Below, one piece after another: positions 26,443-42,200 of a stretch of 64,000 nucleotides of DNA. Made by a program: the position numbers and the translations under genes. Source of the DNA: Pyxicephalus adspersus (taxonomy: Eukaryota > Chordata > Amphibia > Anura > Pyxicephalidae). Positions within the stretch are counted from its first letter, which is position 1. Each line of letters opens with the position of its first letter. Under the pieces are notes generated by a model that saw only the letters and a list, made by a program, of their open reading frames with translations, searched no databases and had not been told where the DNA came from. The DNA lies in NCBI RefSeq assembly GCF_032062135.1, contig NC_092860.1, positions 69,291,968 through 69,355,967 on the forward strand, written 5' to 3'.

Positions 26443-26600
26443 TGCTATAAACATGCTACAAACCTCATTTTTCGTGTGGGGATGTTAAACATGAATCTTA
26501 ACCATTTTAAACCTGATTAAACCTTTGACTAGAGCAAATGCACATTTAGGCTATAGGTGTGTTGATTTAGCTATAGCATTGCAATTTTTTACAATTACCA

Positions 26601-26634
<34 letters not shown>

Positions 26635-29600
26635 GACAAACCAGATTATTATGCACAATATAGAAGCTTTCACTCCAGAAATCACTAAATCTTAGATATA
26701 AACTTTAATAAATAAATTCAAGTTTAAATTATAAATTCAGAAATAACTATTGCAGAACAGACCTGAGTTTTGCCTGCTGAAGGTGAAAATTGTCTTCTTG
26801 CTCCTCCCAGGTCTTAAAGTGCTCTGCTTCTTTTTCTCTCTGCAACATCTCAAGCTCCTGTTCTCTCATAGCTTTTTCTCGTTCACGTTCTAAGCGCAAC
26901 TGCTTTACCTTTGAAAAGAAAACATTTAAATACACCTGGTTTAGGAAAAACATGTAAGCTGCTACCACTCACCTATTGTAAATGCCTAGCTGTGTGTACA
27001 GAAACATAGTGAAAAAGGCTTAAAAGTAAATAAGTTTTAAAGCCCATTTTTAGGCATAATGTAAACCCCATTCCACTTCTGCCCCTCTAAACTCTTCTGT
27101 ACCTTTTTTTAATAGCTACTGGAGGGTTTTGTAAGTCACCCAAATCAGTTGGGCAGGTCCCTCAACAATTCTGGGTGTGGAGGTCTGTCTATTCAACGAT
27201 AGTGATGCTCTTGAGCCAACCACTGCCCGGCCTGCAAAATTTCTCTCGAATTCCTAAGAGTAATCTAGAACTGAAGAATCAATGTGTTTATATGACACAC
27301 ATGATGTGAAGTGGACAACATAAAACATTTAACAACTTTCCCTCCATGAATTCTGTAGATGTAAAACACTGAAAAGCAAAATTTTCCTCAATGTTTACAA
27401 GAGCTCGAGTGAAAATTTTCAAATCTTTTGGCTATGTTTGGGTGTTCTCCCTTCTTTCTCTGCACCATTTATTTACATTATAGATAAGGCTGCCAACTAA
27501 CTACTGGCAGAGAGGCACTGAATATAGTACAGTGGTGTCCAACCTAAAAGAACCCAGTGATCACACCAGTTTTCAATTAAAACAGTATAAAGGGTAACAA
27601 TCTCTAAGTAGGAAGAAAAAGAAATTAAAGCTGGCATTTTAGCAGCAATTAAAATGTAAACAATGTAAACAAAATGATTCTTACATAGTCTTAGGATATT
27701 AGTTAAAAAGAGAAACCTGGAGGAATTTGCAAATATAGGTGATATAGATTTCATATATATTATATATATTCGATTGTAGTAGTAGAAGTAAACTTGAAAG
27801 CCACAGGGAATCAAGCGTTATCCATTGTGAGGGGTTACGCTCAGAATCGCCTTTGCTGGGGTCAAAGGACACTTGTCTGGTTCATCCAACTCAGATCACA
27901 CACTGAGGTATCAGCCTTAAGCTGACTTGCAGCCAGGTTTATTGAAGGTTGCAGATAAAATAACAAAAACAGCAAAAGAAAACTATGCCTGTCTGGCACT
28001 TACTATACATCAGATGTCCCTGTCTATCAGCTGGAGGGCTTCTCCCTGTCAGCTCAAAACCAAACTTTCAGCAACCTACTACTCACTTTTGAGCTCCCTC
28101 ACACAGACCGACTGTCTGTGTCTCCAAACAGAGCTGAACCCCTGAGTGAGCTCCTGGCTATGTTATATCCCCTCCCTCAGTGCTTCTTCATTAATTACCC
28201 CACAAGTAACCTTCCACCTGCTACTTCACACAGGAGAGGAATCTTGGGGAAATTACTTCACATAAAAGAGGAATCCTGGGCAAATATATCTCCCTTCCAC
28301 CTCCAATCCTGCCTTGGTGTCACACCATCCTTACAAAGTATGTACTTTACGTATTTAGCATAAATGCAAATAAAAAGTTTACAGTTTTTTTTTTTGTTTG
28401 TTTTTTTTTACATGCAACACCCTTAAAAAAAAGGGGGGGTGCAGCACCACCCCCTTAATGCTAAAACTCATTGGAGCGCAGAATCAGGAAAAAATTGCCG
28501 ATGTCACAGATGCGCAGTGAAATTGCCAAGTTTTTCCCCAATCTACGTCACTCGATCTCGGACCTGGGGAGCGCAAGATTAAGTGACGTAGGAAGAAGAA
28601 CACTGAAGAATAGAGGCAAAGATGGCAATGCCTGGCGCTCCCTCTGCGCCGGGCTGAAGACGGATACCAGGACATTGAGGGAGCCGATGGAAGAAACCTC
28701 ACGGTGGATAGACTGATCCGCGGGATTGAAGGTAAGTGTGAATTTATTGTTTTGGGTTTACTTCCCTTTAAAGATCCACAGGTCAAGTCAGTTTTGCAGG
28801 ATGAGAGTGTTTCACAATGTCATTCAGGAGGCCCTGCAAAAACTTTTTGGGTAGCCATAGGTCTTCAACATACAAGGAGTTCAGAATCTGCTTGATTCAC
28901 ATCCAAAACTGGGCTGTCCAAGGTAATTGAAAATACACTTTCCTATTTAGTATGTTTTGTTTGTCTATGGGGGTTCACTATTCAACGGCACTTAGTTAAA
29001 CAGAAACTATTTGACTCCAAGCATTTGATACCAAAATATTATGGTTATACGTATTCATTATTTTTAAAGGTAAAGGACTAAACAGCCCCTATAAACCAAA
29101 CATGTTATAGGATGGAGGCACGTAAACAACGGTGCGATATACTGTGTATACAGAAAACCCATTTCAGTCCAACCAACATGCCGAAATGTTGTAATAAAAA
29201 CTTCCCCTATGTATTCCATGCCAGATTCCCCAAGAATAAAAGAGATGTCTTCATTGCCTTGAACTCTGTCTCCTCTTCACATTGATCAGGATCAACAAGG
29301 AGGTTATCTTATACTGGTGACATCAATCAACAATGTCACATACACATTAATGAACATTTACGCTGCTAACATACTAAAGCCTTTGTGAGGAAATTTTTGA
29401 TGAAAGCACAGAAAGTGCAACAAGGCTTCGAAATATTGTGTGGAGACTAATTGTATTCAGGAAGCAACCTTGGACCTCTCCAATAAGAAAAGCAAATCCA
29501 GAACTACCCTCCTTCAACTACTACACCAAAAAGATCTCTATGATGTATGAAGAAGTTTACACTCATCCGATCAATGAGATTCCACTTTTTATTCTATACC

Positions 29601-32600
29601 CCAGAATAGATTTATCTGTAGTGGATAAATGGACTCTCCAGTTAGTCACTTTTGCCGAAATCCACAATATAGCGTGGTCACACTTTGCACCTATAACAAT
29701 TTGGTCAAGAGGAACTAAGTGAAAATTCTACAGAATGACTCTTCTTTATTTACTCCTACATTCAATAAACAAATTCTCTCTTTTTTTAAATTTAACAGTA
29801 TTTCTGAGGTGGGCCCTGTGGTTCTACGGTGTTCCCATAAAGCTTATATGGGGTATACTTATCTAATTAGCATCTAAGGAGGTGAAAAAGATCGAATCAG
29901 ATGGGTGGGTTAGTTAATAGAATTAGAGTCTTAAAATTGACACATAGATCTTATCTTACTGCCTCTCTCTCTCCTGAACTTTATAAATGTAGGTCTGAAT
30001 TGAGACTTTTGAATGTTAAAAAAATCCCTCCTTTTTAACAATCAGAAGTAAAAAACTATAGTCAAGGGAATAAAGCAGTCAAACTTTGAAAACCAATTAA
30101 AAACATCCATTATCCATGCACCAAAAATACTATTTTAATCCAACAAGATATAGCCAATGCTTTCAGTGAATATTACCAAACTTTACAGAATCTAAAGGAT
30201 CATACCAATACCCCTCAACCTAATCTGATTACCAGATATTGGAGTTCCGCTAATCTACCTAAGTTAACACAAAAAATGTAGAAGAAATAAACCTTCTCCA
30301 AAAGAGATAAAGGCAGTAATTAAATCTCTTCCTCTAAATAAATCACCTGGAATAGATGGTTTACCTTCAGAATACTACAAATCCTTTGGACAGACTGTAT
30401 CTCCTTATTTATGTAAAGTTTTTGATTCAGATGTAAATTCTGGAACTTTTTCCAAGTGAAATGTTGAAAGCAGTTATTTTAACTACCCCCAAGCCAGGGA
30501 AGGAGCCAGCTAATCCACAAAATTTTAGACCTTTTTTACTAATAAACACAGATTTGAAAATTTAAGCAAAAGTTATAGCATTACAGTTACTTATCTTGAC
30601 ACCCGAGTTAATACAATCTGATCAGGCAGGCTTTGTAAAAGGAAGACAAGCTCCTGGATGAACTTGTGGTATGCTAAACATACTCCAATACTCTGAAATT
30701 TAACAAATTCCATCAGTATTTTTAACTCTCAACGCCGAAAAGGCATTTGACCCAATTCATTGGGGATATCCAAGAGAGATACTGATGGTGTTTGGTTTCC
30801 AAGGTGCAATCCTGTTGGCCATTATGGAATTATATACAATTCTCTCAGCTCAAGTATATACATCTAATACGCTGTCCCTTCCATTTAAAATAGAACAGGA
30901 CAATGCTGTCCTTTATCTTCAATTCTGTTCTCTTTAGCAATGGAACCACTACAACCAAATTAAAGGTATTAAAGTTGGCCAGGATAACCATGTAATTGAA
31001 TTATTTGCTGATGTTATCCTTTTTATGACAAAGCCAGCATCTTCACTGGAGGCATTAATACAAATTATAGATGCATTTAAAAGATCAGGTATTACACAAT
31101 CAACTTCTCAAAATGCAATATTTTGAATGTAGAGATCTCCCCAATTTTTCAACCTTAATAGAAAAAATCCATTTTACTTGGGTACTGGTAAGTGGTCAGA
31201 AATAACCGTCAGCTTAATTTCCACTGCCAACACCTGAGAAATCAGGGATCCAAGTACCAAAGACATATCTAGCCCTGACAGTGAGTCACGTCAGAAAAGT
31301 GGAAAAAAATCCATAAAATCCCCAGGCATCCAATTTGTTGATAGATTTAAGGAAACATTTCAAATCCAGGTCATTTGATGTCAGTAATGTCAGATGCCTC
31401 CAAGAACACAACCCATCTTTGGACAATGACTCGATGGCATCCTATACAAATAACCAAAAGGGGCAGCCGTCCTTCATAGTGATAATAATGGCTAGTTGGC
31501 TAATCAGAAGGAATAATCACAGAGCATCCCTGAAAGATAATACAATGGATGGACTTGGTGGGCATACCAAAAACAATAAAGGAACAAAAAAAAAAAAAAA
31601 AAACCCTTTATATATAAGGGTTGTCTAAAAAATCTTTTAAAGGAGATGAAAGACTTAAACCAAGTAAATACAGACCTGCAAGTTTAACTTCTGTAGTTAG
31701 AAAGTTACTAGAGAGTTTGATATAGGACTATGTAGAAGATTTATTGCTAGAAAATCATATATATAATCTAGAAGTAGTCACTTGATGACTGAGTTTTGTT
31801 GCCTATTTAAAGACATTTCACAGCTCCAAGATGCAAAACATACTAACCACCTTGGCAGTATTCCCGAGTGTGGCTCGGGGTGAATTTTACATACCAAAAG
31901 CGGTACCCGAGCCACACTTGGGGTAGGAAAAAATAAATCCTACCTGCTCCCCTCGATCCCCGGCCGGCTTCTGCATCACATCCTCGGTTTGATCAATGTG
32001 ATGCGTGAAGCGTCAGTACGCCGGAGAGGCGTGGCTTCGCGGGAAATTTAAAAGCAGACTACATTTTAATCTGCTTTGAAAAAACATTGATCACAGTGAT
32101 AGTTATAAAAAATAAATCCAAATAATAAAATAAATAAGTCCAAAAGTTTGTTCCATTATTGTACCCTTGTTTAGAGAATTTCTTAAGTTTATTTCATTTA
32201 TAAAATGGTTTATAATTATTTATTTATTGTATTACAATTTATGATTTATGTTTCAAACTATCATACCCAGGAGTTATTCCTAAGAATTACAGGCCTAAAA
32301 TATTAAACAACAATTTTCCACGCAAAACAATATACCGCTTTTGACATAAAATACGAACATAATTAGACCACCAGGGGGGTTAAACATCAGGAAAGTTCAA
32401 ATAATTATGTTTACATTATAATTTTATTTTTCCTCAAATATGATAACAATTGGCATAAAATAACAGAAAAGTTTAACAGAAACACACTAAACCCGATTTT
32501 TTTCCCACAACTAAAACCAGACCACACAAAATAAAAAAAAAAAAAACCAAAACACAACATTCTAACAACTTTGAATTGTCACTCACTTTCTGCAACTCCA

Positions 32601-35600
32601 ACCGATTATCTTCTTGGATCCGCTTATTCCTTTCCTTCAAATCTCTCTCTGCAAGATGACCAATTCCCTTCTTTTCCAGAGCCTGTAAAATATATGTTAA
32701 AGAATTAAAAATCTTTATTTTTAACATCTTTTTTTGGGGGGAACATTCAAAATCTGATGTTGCAAACTCTACAGATACAAGAACAGTATCTGGATTTGTA
32801 AAAGTAATTAATACTGGTTCCAACAACTTTTTTTGGCATATTGGTAACTAATACACACACACATTTACCCAGTTATTTATGCCACATGTATCCAGAAACC
32901 CCTAAATATTGTGTCAAGTGTTCTATTGTCCTCCTATACTTTATTCCAACTTTCTAATGCCTGGCTTGTTAGAATGTACAATTTTTCAATCTTTTTTATA
33001 TTATGCCTGAACAGTCCAGTGCTGTGTATTTTAATCCAACTCTCCAGTGTTCCATGTTTTAATTGTGTAATTCCTTGTAGTAGTGTAATATTGTCATAAA
33101 GGTGGTGTAACAAGTTAGGCTTAGTTCATATTAGCAGTAAAAAACTGGACTATTTAAACCTCCTGGGTGATTACTTGGCAACTGCTGGGCACCTGTTATT
33201 AGTAATAGGCGGTAAGTGCTGGGCTATTTCAGGCCTAGCAGTTTTTCAAGCAGCAGTAGTTCCTGGCAAGAGGAAAGTGAGGGGTAAACACTGCAAATAC
33301 AACCTTACAGCCATGTGAATTCAGCCTAAGGTCAAATGTTGCCCCTGGCACTTTATCTGAATAATGCAAAACTTTTGTGAAAAAAATTCTCACCTAATCT
33401 GTCTACAAAATTAACCCATCGAGTCCCAGTCTTGCTCACCATTCCATGAAGTTCTGATCTCATTAGGCAGGCGTGAGATTGGGCACTTTTTTTTTTAAAT
33501 TATAGGAAAACCGATTCTCAAAGTCGGGCATGCGCAAAAGGAGCAGCCCACAGCCACCTGGGATATGTGACACAAATATGCCATGAGGCTGCAGATTTAC
33601 CCTGCAGTCTTTACCACCACAAGACAAAATGTAGGGGTCCTTCCCCCCAAAAAAAAATAAAACAAACCCTTTATATAATGTTAAAATGTGGTGATGCTTT
33701 AGGTATCATGCATGTGATAGCAGATAGGAGCAGGACAGCAGGACATCCCAATGCTCCCTTCTATGCAAGTGGTCCCGGGGGCTCCCAATTTGCATTTTCA
33801 ATTAAGGAGTTCTAGGCGAACTTGCTTTTGAAACAGGAACCCCTATATCGTATTTTCACAAATTTAACAACGTTAAATTTTTAAACAACTGAAAAATTTA
33901 GGGGCCCCACCCCAATGCTCCTTGCTATGTAAGTGGCCCCGGGGGTCCTTTTGCACATGCAAATTTATCAATATTAAATATCATATGCCACATGGGTGAC
34001 CAATAAAACAGTGCAGGTCTACTTGTAAATTGTAAACATCCTGCATGGACTTTAGTTTATCTTTTTCACAAAAATGATATTTATAAATTATACTGTTTGG
34101 TATTAAAAGTTACGTTATGTTAAAGAGTAAGGGTGCCCAACCTACGTCCAGATCCAGTCCTCTGTTCATTTTCTCTTTGCTCATTGTCTTATAGGGAGAG
34201 GGAGAGAGTTGACGTACTATAGACCCGACAATCAGCTGTGGCTGCTCACCGCCCACCTTGTACTGTGAGATAATACCAGCAGCAGCATGACAGCTGTGTC
34301 TGTGTCCATGCAGCTGTCATTAATAATGTAAACCTTCATATCTCCTACAGTGTCATAGAAATGTGATATTTTCAGGGTACACAGGGGACCCAGAGAGTGG
34401 GTACTAAACCTAATTTCAGCCCCCTAAACAGAACAAGTTGCCAGATACAGAGTCACAAGCATAATATCTTCATAACAAAGCAGGTATATTTTCACATTAT
34501 TAGGGGCTTTTTCAAGACCTTGGTCCCCAAATTGGCCAGGGGGCCACTTGTATGGCAATGAGTATTAGGGTACTGTCAATATTCGCTCTGTGCTGTGTAA
34601 GACTTGCTCGTACTTGCTGGTTCATAAAACTTCAAGACTATGTTCAGACTGGCAGTAAGGTTGCGGTACAGTAACCCCTTTCTCATGCCATGGAACCCTG
34701 CATAGGGGCAAACTCTTAGTAGCGCTCTCTGCCGCCTGCAGTCAAATCTGCTGACGCTGCAATGTGAAGGACTGAGTGGCTGGTGGGGTGCCTGTTACAC
34801 ATAATTTTGTTACCCTCAGTTTCTATAAAACACAGGGATGTTTGCAACTGGAAATGTAGGAGCCAGTAGAAAAAGCCCTTTGCCCCCCAAATAAAATGTT
34901 ATACCCTGTCACACATAGCTGGCTGATTCCCTTCTCTGAACCCCAATTTCTCAGGGTGGAGGTGTAAGGACTTGAAGATGTAGTGGTAAAAACATGTACC
35001 TCTTGGCTGTCACATAAATTCCACTTCTTTAGAAGTATCCATTGCAGAGATTTTGGGGTACAAATTTAGTGGTCCTCTATAACTGACATGACACATTGCA
35101 TGGTGTAGTTTCTGCTCTTTGGTACAGGAATGGTCAATGCTGTATGCTGGCTTTAGTTTTGTATCCTTCACTAATAAAATGAGCATCAAATGGTGAGTGC
35201 AGAAATGCTTGATTTGTAATTTCCTCCATGTATGTTACAGTAACTAAAAACATTTCAAATGTTGAATTAAAACTATTCTTGTTTTAAACATACATCTTTT
35301 ATTGTTTGTTTGCATTGTGGCCCGCAAGATTTATCTCAATGTCAACAGCAGCCCCCAGATAAAAAAAAAAAAAAAATAATGCTAATGCCTTCATTATTAA
35401 GAGTATAAATTATTTTTTTACTAATCTCATTTAAACCAATTCTCCATTAATTAATATATTAGGTTTTCTAAGCCTTCAACTTACACATTATTCGTCTGTC
35501 AGTTACTGAGTGAAATGCTTTTGCAAAGTGGCCACCATTGATTGGCTTATCTCTGAAGACACCGATTGGTTTATAATTCAGTTTATAATGGAATATATAC

Positions 35601-38600
35601 ACATATTTACATATTTCTTTTTCACACAACCTAACTAATAGATGTGCTCATATACTGAACTGCACTATTGAAGTGCACCTGAAAGGCTCAGAGACAGTCA
35701 ACTGTGTTATGCCTATCATACCAATGAACTATGGTGAAGTATTCTCTCTTAAACCACCCATCCTCTTCTGCCAGTACATGCCATCAATAGGGCAAAAGCT
35801 TACTTTTAAGACAGCCAATGAGAACACCATCTCATCATTAACAGCCTGAATTAAACAGTGATCCCCGCCCCCCCCTGCAAGCACACATTTATTGACTGTG
35901 GAATCAGCCTCCAACTAGCTAGATAGTTGGGGAAGGAGATCTACTGCCAAACTGTGGCTTTCCCCCAGGGAGACACACCCATAAATGACTACGGTATGCA
36001 CCCGAATATACATTACCATTTGATACCCATCATACTGGAGAGACACTAGCAGTCTCTAGTGTCTAGCCATAACTATTGGAACAGGGAAGGAAATGGAGAT
36101 TATGAGGGGCACATGAGGGCTTGTGTCCTCACAGCTTGCCCCAATTTTCACTGTAAGAAAAAGTATTAACCACTGGTATGTGGTTTTACTAGTGTCTTTC
36201 TTGCTGGTGGCGAAATAAAGCATCATTTTTTTTTATTTTTACAGCAGATAAAACACCCTTCAGTAAAAGGGAAGATAAATGCATATAACAGAGGAATCAA
36301 AAAACTGGTAAAGTGTGCTAACAAAATATCATGCTAATGTATACTTGTTGAAAGTAATTGCCTTAATTTGTCAGGTTCAGCTTGATTAAGGTGTACATAG
36401 GTAAAATACAACATACAAAAAAAAAGAAAAACACACACACATACACACAAATACTTATTAATGCACAAAAGTGTCAACCCTGTGGGATGTATATTTCTCC
36501 TTGCAGATGTGAAGTTACAGCAGCAGTGATCCTTAGCACAATAAATTGTAAGTAAAGTTCCATTTTCAAAATCTGTTATCAGGCAGAGCTTTACTGCAAG
36601 AAGACATCACCAGATATCACACCTGGGCAGTGCAAGATTGGGTGACATGAGGAGGAACCTGAACGAAAAAAGGTGGCAGCATTGGATGGAACAAAAAGTG
36701 CTGGAAAGAAGAGGGAAACCGAGCCAGCATCTTGCTGGGTTTGGTTTGTGGATGGTTCAAGGGCTTTTCATCAGCAAATGTAAGTGAATTTTTTCCACCC
36801 CCACACACAATAGTTACGCTTTAACTAGAGAACATCTGAAGTTAGGGTGAATTCACACCGGTAGTAAAGTTGTGTTTAACACTTAACTTCTTCCTCACGT
36901 GAGCAACAACTGCCCCTTGAAAAACTGCATGGCCTGAAAAAGGCTAGTTCAGGGGTCAGCTACCCGCGGGTCTTCAGCCTCCTTGTTGTGGCTCCCTTCA
37001 GCCTTAACAAAAGAAAGAAAGAAAAAAAAAAAAAAAGAAGAACGGTTATTTACGGCAGCCGGCGCTGACACTTACGCCGGCGCGGGTATGGGGAAACTTC
37101 CTCTTCTTCGTATGCATTGTGGAGGAGAGGGATTTCCCTTCCAGGGCACCCCTGGTGCGGGGGCAGAGCCATCAGCACAGGACTCGAGAGAGTCCCTCGC
37201 TGATAGGAGTCCTGTGTCCCACGTTTTCCTGGGTGCTTACCCAGAAACAAACATCAAGACTCATCCTAGCCACATGGGACTAGATGCATTTAAGGGCAGC
37301 TGCTCATTGAGTGAAGATGCACGGCTCTTAAACTAACAAAGAAAGGAGCTCATGCTGGGAACAAACATTTTAAAAGTAAGTTTTTAACTATCATAATGCA
37401 TTATTGATTTTTTGAACGTCTTTAGGTATAGAGGTATTTAATCATACACTCCAATTTAATTACTTAATATCTGAATTTGATTATATATCCTCATAAATTT
37501 AATTTTTTTTTTTAAATTTGCCAGCTGCTAAACATGGGGCTTTACATATGGATTCCTTTCCATCTAATATTGCCACCATAGAACGAACAACTTAAAAATC
37601 ATTGATAACATTGAATGCAGATGAGATGCCTTAATAAGGAGGGGAAATCAACATTCAGGTTTCGAAATCTACTTCAATAAGTATTCGCCCTATGGATTAC
37701 ACAGCTGCCTATCTAATACTTAACTATGTGATAAAATAGTTACATATCCATGTTAGGAATTAAAGAAACTTTAATTACTACTAAAGCATGTCCTTCTGAG
37801 GAAGCCCTTGTGGGGAAACGCGTCAAGGACAGTTCAATGGCATCAAAAGATAAACTATATGTAAAAGATATTGTACTCTAAAAAGAGAAAAATGGTTTTT
37901 GAAGTGTATGTATGTTTTTATAAAAAGTATATTGTGGTGATATTTATGTGAACCAAAAAATGTCCAATCTTATCTTGTTTATTTTTTCTACTTAACTTTT
38001 CACCTCCCTATTCCATAGAATATTGCTCAATAGAAACTTAGGTCCACCCCCCAGTTGATATCCCAAGTTATCAATCCTGGATGCTAACCTTTTTAAAGTA
38101 TTTCTTATAACAGTGGTGCCCAAACTTTTTCATTAGGGGGCCGCAGTTGACATTGGGATAAAACTCGCAGGCCACAATGCAAACAAAGATATATGTGTAA
38201 AACTAGAATAGTTTTAATTTAAAATTAAACTGAAATATTTCTAGTTTCCGTAACTTACATGCACTAAATAAAAGATGACAAATCAAGTAACTCCGCAATG
38301 GACACTTCCAATGAAATGCAATTCATGCGTGAGATAGCCAAGGGGTACATGTTCTTGCTACTACATCTTCAGGGCCCTACATCTCCCCATTCCTGAGAAA
38401 TTAGGGTTCACAGAAGGTAAGTGGCCAGATATGTGTGACAGGATGGCAGGTAGTTTTCATATCTTGTGATGGCGCTGCAGTCCCCCACGTATCCTACATT
38501 CTAATATACCTACAGCTCCCCTTTCAGGAGAAATTGGGTTTCAAAGAACTTAAGTGGACATATATATGTGACAGGGCTGGTAGGTAGGAGTGATAAAATT

Positions 38601-39214
38601 GTATTGGGGGGGGGTAGCCACAAGAGTCCCCCACTTATTCTACATTTTCCTTTCTCTAGTGTTAAAGAAAAATTGAGGATTTTCATATCTTGTGATGGCG
38701 CTGTAGTGATTAAAAGCAGTAACATTTCCCTTTTCTTAGAGAAATTTGGGTTCATAGAGTAAGGGATAGCATGGTATGATGGGTATAACATTTTAATAGG
38801 GAAGGGGGGATAAAAGACATTTCCTACTGGCTCCCACATTTTCAGTTGGCAACATCCCTCTGTTCCGGAGAAATTGGGGTTCACAGAATGTGTGTGGCCA
38901 GCTATGTGTAACAGGCATCTTGCCAGTCACTCAGTCCCTTGCACCGCAGCGTCTGCAGATTTGACTGCAGGCAGCAGTGAGCGTCTCCCTGAGCCAGGGT
39001 TCTATGGCATGAGGAAGGGGTAACCGCAGCGCAATCTTACCGCCAACCTAAACACAGCCAGTTTTGAGAACTTTAAGAGGCACCACAGCGCACAGACAAC
39101 TGGCAGCCACCTGATGTTCATTGCCACGAGATTGGCCCGCAGGGGGTCCCCAACATGCAAACCTATTTTGGGGACCCCTTTTTTTTTTACTGGGGGGAGG
39201 GGAGGTTAAAACCT

Positions 39215-39248
<34 letters not shown>

Positions 39249-42200
39249 TAAATCCCCACCCCTTCTGTATTTATCGTCCAATCTTGGATTGGAGCTCCCC
39301 TCCACCCCATCCACTGCAGGCTACTTCACCGGATCTTGAGCCTGTGAAGTGTTTCCACCACGACAGACAAAGGAGGATTCCAGGACGACCAGACTACAAG
39401 GTAGGTTCCAAGCAAAGAAGTGACCTCTTTATCTTATTTCATATTCTCTGGAACTTACACCCCCCCTCCCATCCCAATCTAGTAGACCTCCTCCACACAG
39501 AGTATAGTCTTGCTTTGTAACAACTCTAACCTTGCCATCAACCTGAAGCTTGATAAAATCTCCAACAACCCCCTCACTTTAAAACACTTGCAGGGAGTGT
39601 ACATGCGTGGGGGACACGTGTGGATGTTTCCCTAGTCAGCTCCGTGCCTCTCCAGTCTTCCTCACCTTCTACTCAGCTGATCATGGCTCCACAGGTCGGA
39701 TCCTCTACTAACAGCACACATCTTTTGGTTGCACATCATGAAGGGAAAGCAGCCACAGAAATCCAAGGAGCGGTTGAACAGAGCAACACCTTTGTCATCT
39801 AAGATGGCGGGGGACAAGCAGCCCCCTCTTCAGCACGCTCTCCAGCAGCACACTGCACAGCCAGCATCTAAGAGGCAATCCAAGCCATCCTAATCCCCAG
39901 CAGTTATAGAGCATTCTGACAGTGATGATCCTGTGGAGAGAGGTAAGATTATAACCTCCTCTCCTGAAATATTGCATGCTGCCATGTGCTCCCCTGTCCA
40001 TTAAGTCCACACTGAGGATTCAGCCTCCCCCATCCCCCCACCCCTTCTCCTCTCAAGATACAGACTTATTGCTTAGAGTCCTTCCTAAAGCAAAAGTTCA
40101 GGACCCCTCCAGTCCTGATAGTATTCCTGCAGCCCAAACTCACGCCACTGTGTATTTTGGTGCTAACCCTAATAGCCAGATTTGCAGCATTGTTGGAGAG
40201 GGAATTGGCCATTATTAAGATCACTACTGACCTGAAACAGGACTTCATTCCCTGGGTCAACGCCTAGATTTAATGGAAATCGTTCCAGGTGTGATAATTT
40301 TAGAATCTGGGGCTTACCTGAAAATAATAATCTTGATTCTACAGTAAAAGCAATTCTTAAATCTATGCTGCCATCCTGTAATGATCTACATCGGCCTTGT
40401 CCCCAGCTACTATACAGAGAAGGACATTAAAACTCCTTTTTCAGGCTTTACTTTCACACATTAGATAATCGCTGGGCCTTTCCTTTTCGGCAATGTTTAA
40501 ACTATCAGAACATAATATATGCAGTTTCCACTTTCCTGGAAGGTGAAAATCTGCTCAAGGACTTAGGAATTATTTCCATGGATCCTTCTTCTAAATCACC
40601 AGCAGAGGGAGCTGTGTCACCACTTTTTCCTACTGGGACTCAAGTGCAACCATCTTCAAAACTAGAAGAAAGAGCTCTTGAACTTCTGGGTATTCTTCAA
40701 TCAACATGTAAGAAGAGTTATCCTTTTCAGAGGATTTGAGATACCTGCTTCTTTTCTCTACCAAGCCGTAGACTTTAATGATATCCTTTTTTCATTGCGT
40801 TTAAAGTTAGCTGTATGAATATTGAGTTTAAGAGCAGTTTATTGTTTTTTTTTATTTTTTCCTAATCTTTTCTTACCTATACGGATAGAAGATCAGAGGG
40901 GGTAAACATGGCCTCCTGTGGAGCGGTGGCATGCTTTTTTTCCATAGGACCCACCGCTGCCCTTTCCAGGAATAAATTCGGTGACAGGAGTCACAAAACA
41001 GGAAAGTTGTTTTAGAGGCATTTCATGACTTAACAAACTATATATGAAGCGCCCTATTCCATATCAGAAGCTAAAATGGAGTCTTTTCTTTCCAAACCAT
41101 GGGGTTTGGCCCGGCGTTCCTTAGAGTGATTACTTCCTTATACTCAACACCTTCAGCAAGAATAGCAATGAAGGTGTAATACCCTCATTTAATCAAAATT
41201 AGCAGAGGTACTAGGCAGGGTTGCCCTTTATCTCCCCTACTGTTCGCCTTAGCAATTGAAACCCTAGCGAGAAGTAAAAGACTTAACCCAGATATTAAGG
41301 GGGTCAAATGTGGACCTACAAAACATAAATGAGGCTTTGTTTGCGGATGACGCCTTAATGTATGTTTCGGCGCCACTAATTTCCTTACCTAACCTGTTTA
41401 AAGAGTTGGATATGTTTTCAGAAGTTTCAGAACTAAAAATTATTAGGGATAAATCAGTGGCCCTCAACATCTCATTCTCGGAATCTGTAGTAACACAACC
41501 TAAAGGGAACTTTGATTTTAAGTGGAATACTAAAGCCAACTATCCTCCCCCTTTGTTCCGCACAATAGCAAGAGACTTAAACAGATGACATTCTTCCCCT
41601 TCTTCATGGTTTGGAAGAATAGCAATGATTAAAATGAGTATTTTACCTAGACTATCCAGTGCTCAACCCAGAATTTTTTTTAAGCCGGGTGGGAAGAAAT
41701 TGTAGGTGGGTGGGAGCCCCTGTATTGTGACCAAACTCTTTAGTAACCACCCAAAAACAGCCGGGTGGGTGCTGAAAAGTGCCGGGTGGTACACCCAGCT
41801 AAAAGGGCCTAGGGAGAACCCTGCTATCATATCTATTTAGGACGCTCCCTATAGTGATCCCTAAAATGATTCTTCGAAACATACAGAACAAGCTACTCAA
41901 ATTTGTATGGGGCAACAAACAACACCGTATAAATGCGTCAACGTTGTACACCCCAAACAAATTGGGAGTTCCCAATATAGCACTAGAGAGCGGCGCAAAA
42001 AGCAGCTCTAGGACAGATCACTATACCACATCCTAGAAGCCCTAGCTTGCCCTTCCATACCGATAGAGGTACTTATGAACAAAAGAACAATTACAAACTT
42101 CACTCCCAACATGCTCCTCTTACACCTCTTTGGAAAAACCCTAAATGTCTTCCTGGATGCGATCAGGGTCGATTTCGGAGGTGGTGCAACAAGGGGTTTT

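Noticed and set aside
28471..28716. 81-codon plus-strand frame followed by a GTAAGT-like donor
   Set aside because: Part of interspersed repeat Z; the frame is not kept in the 45220-45420 copy.
36983..37336. 117-codon frame in intron 2
   Set aside because: Begins in a poly-A-derived lysine run within a hAT-like fragment; no domain.
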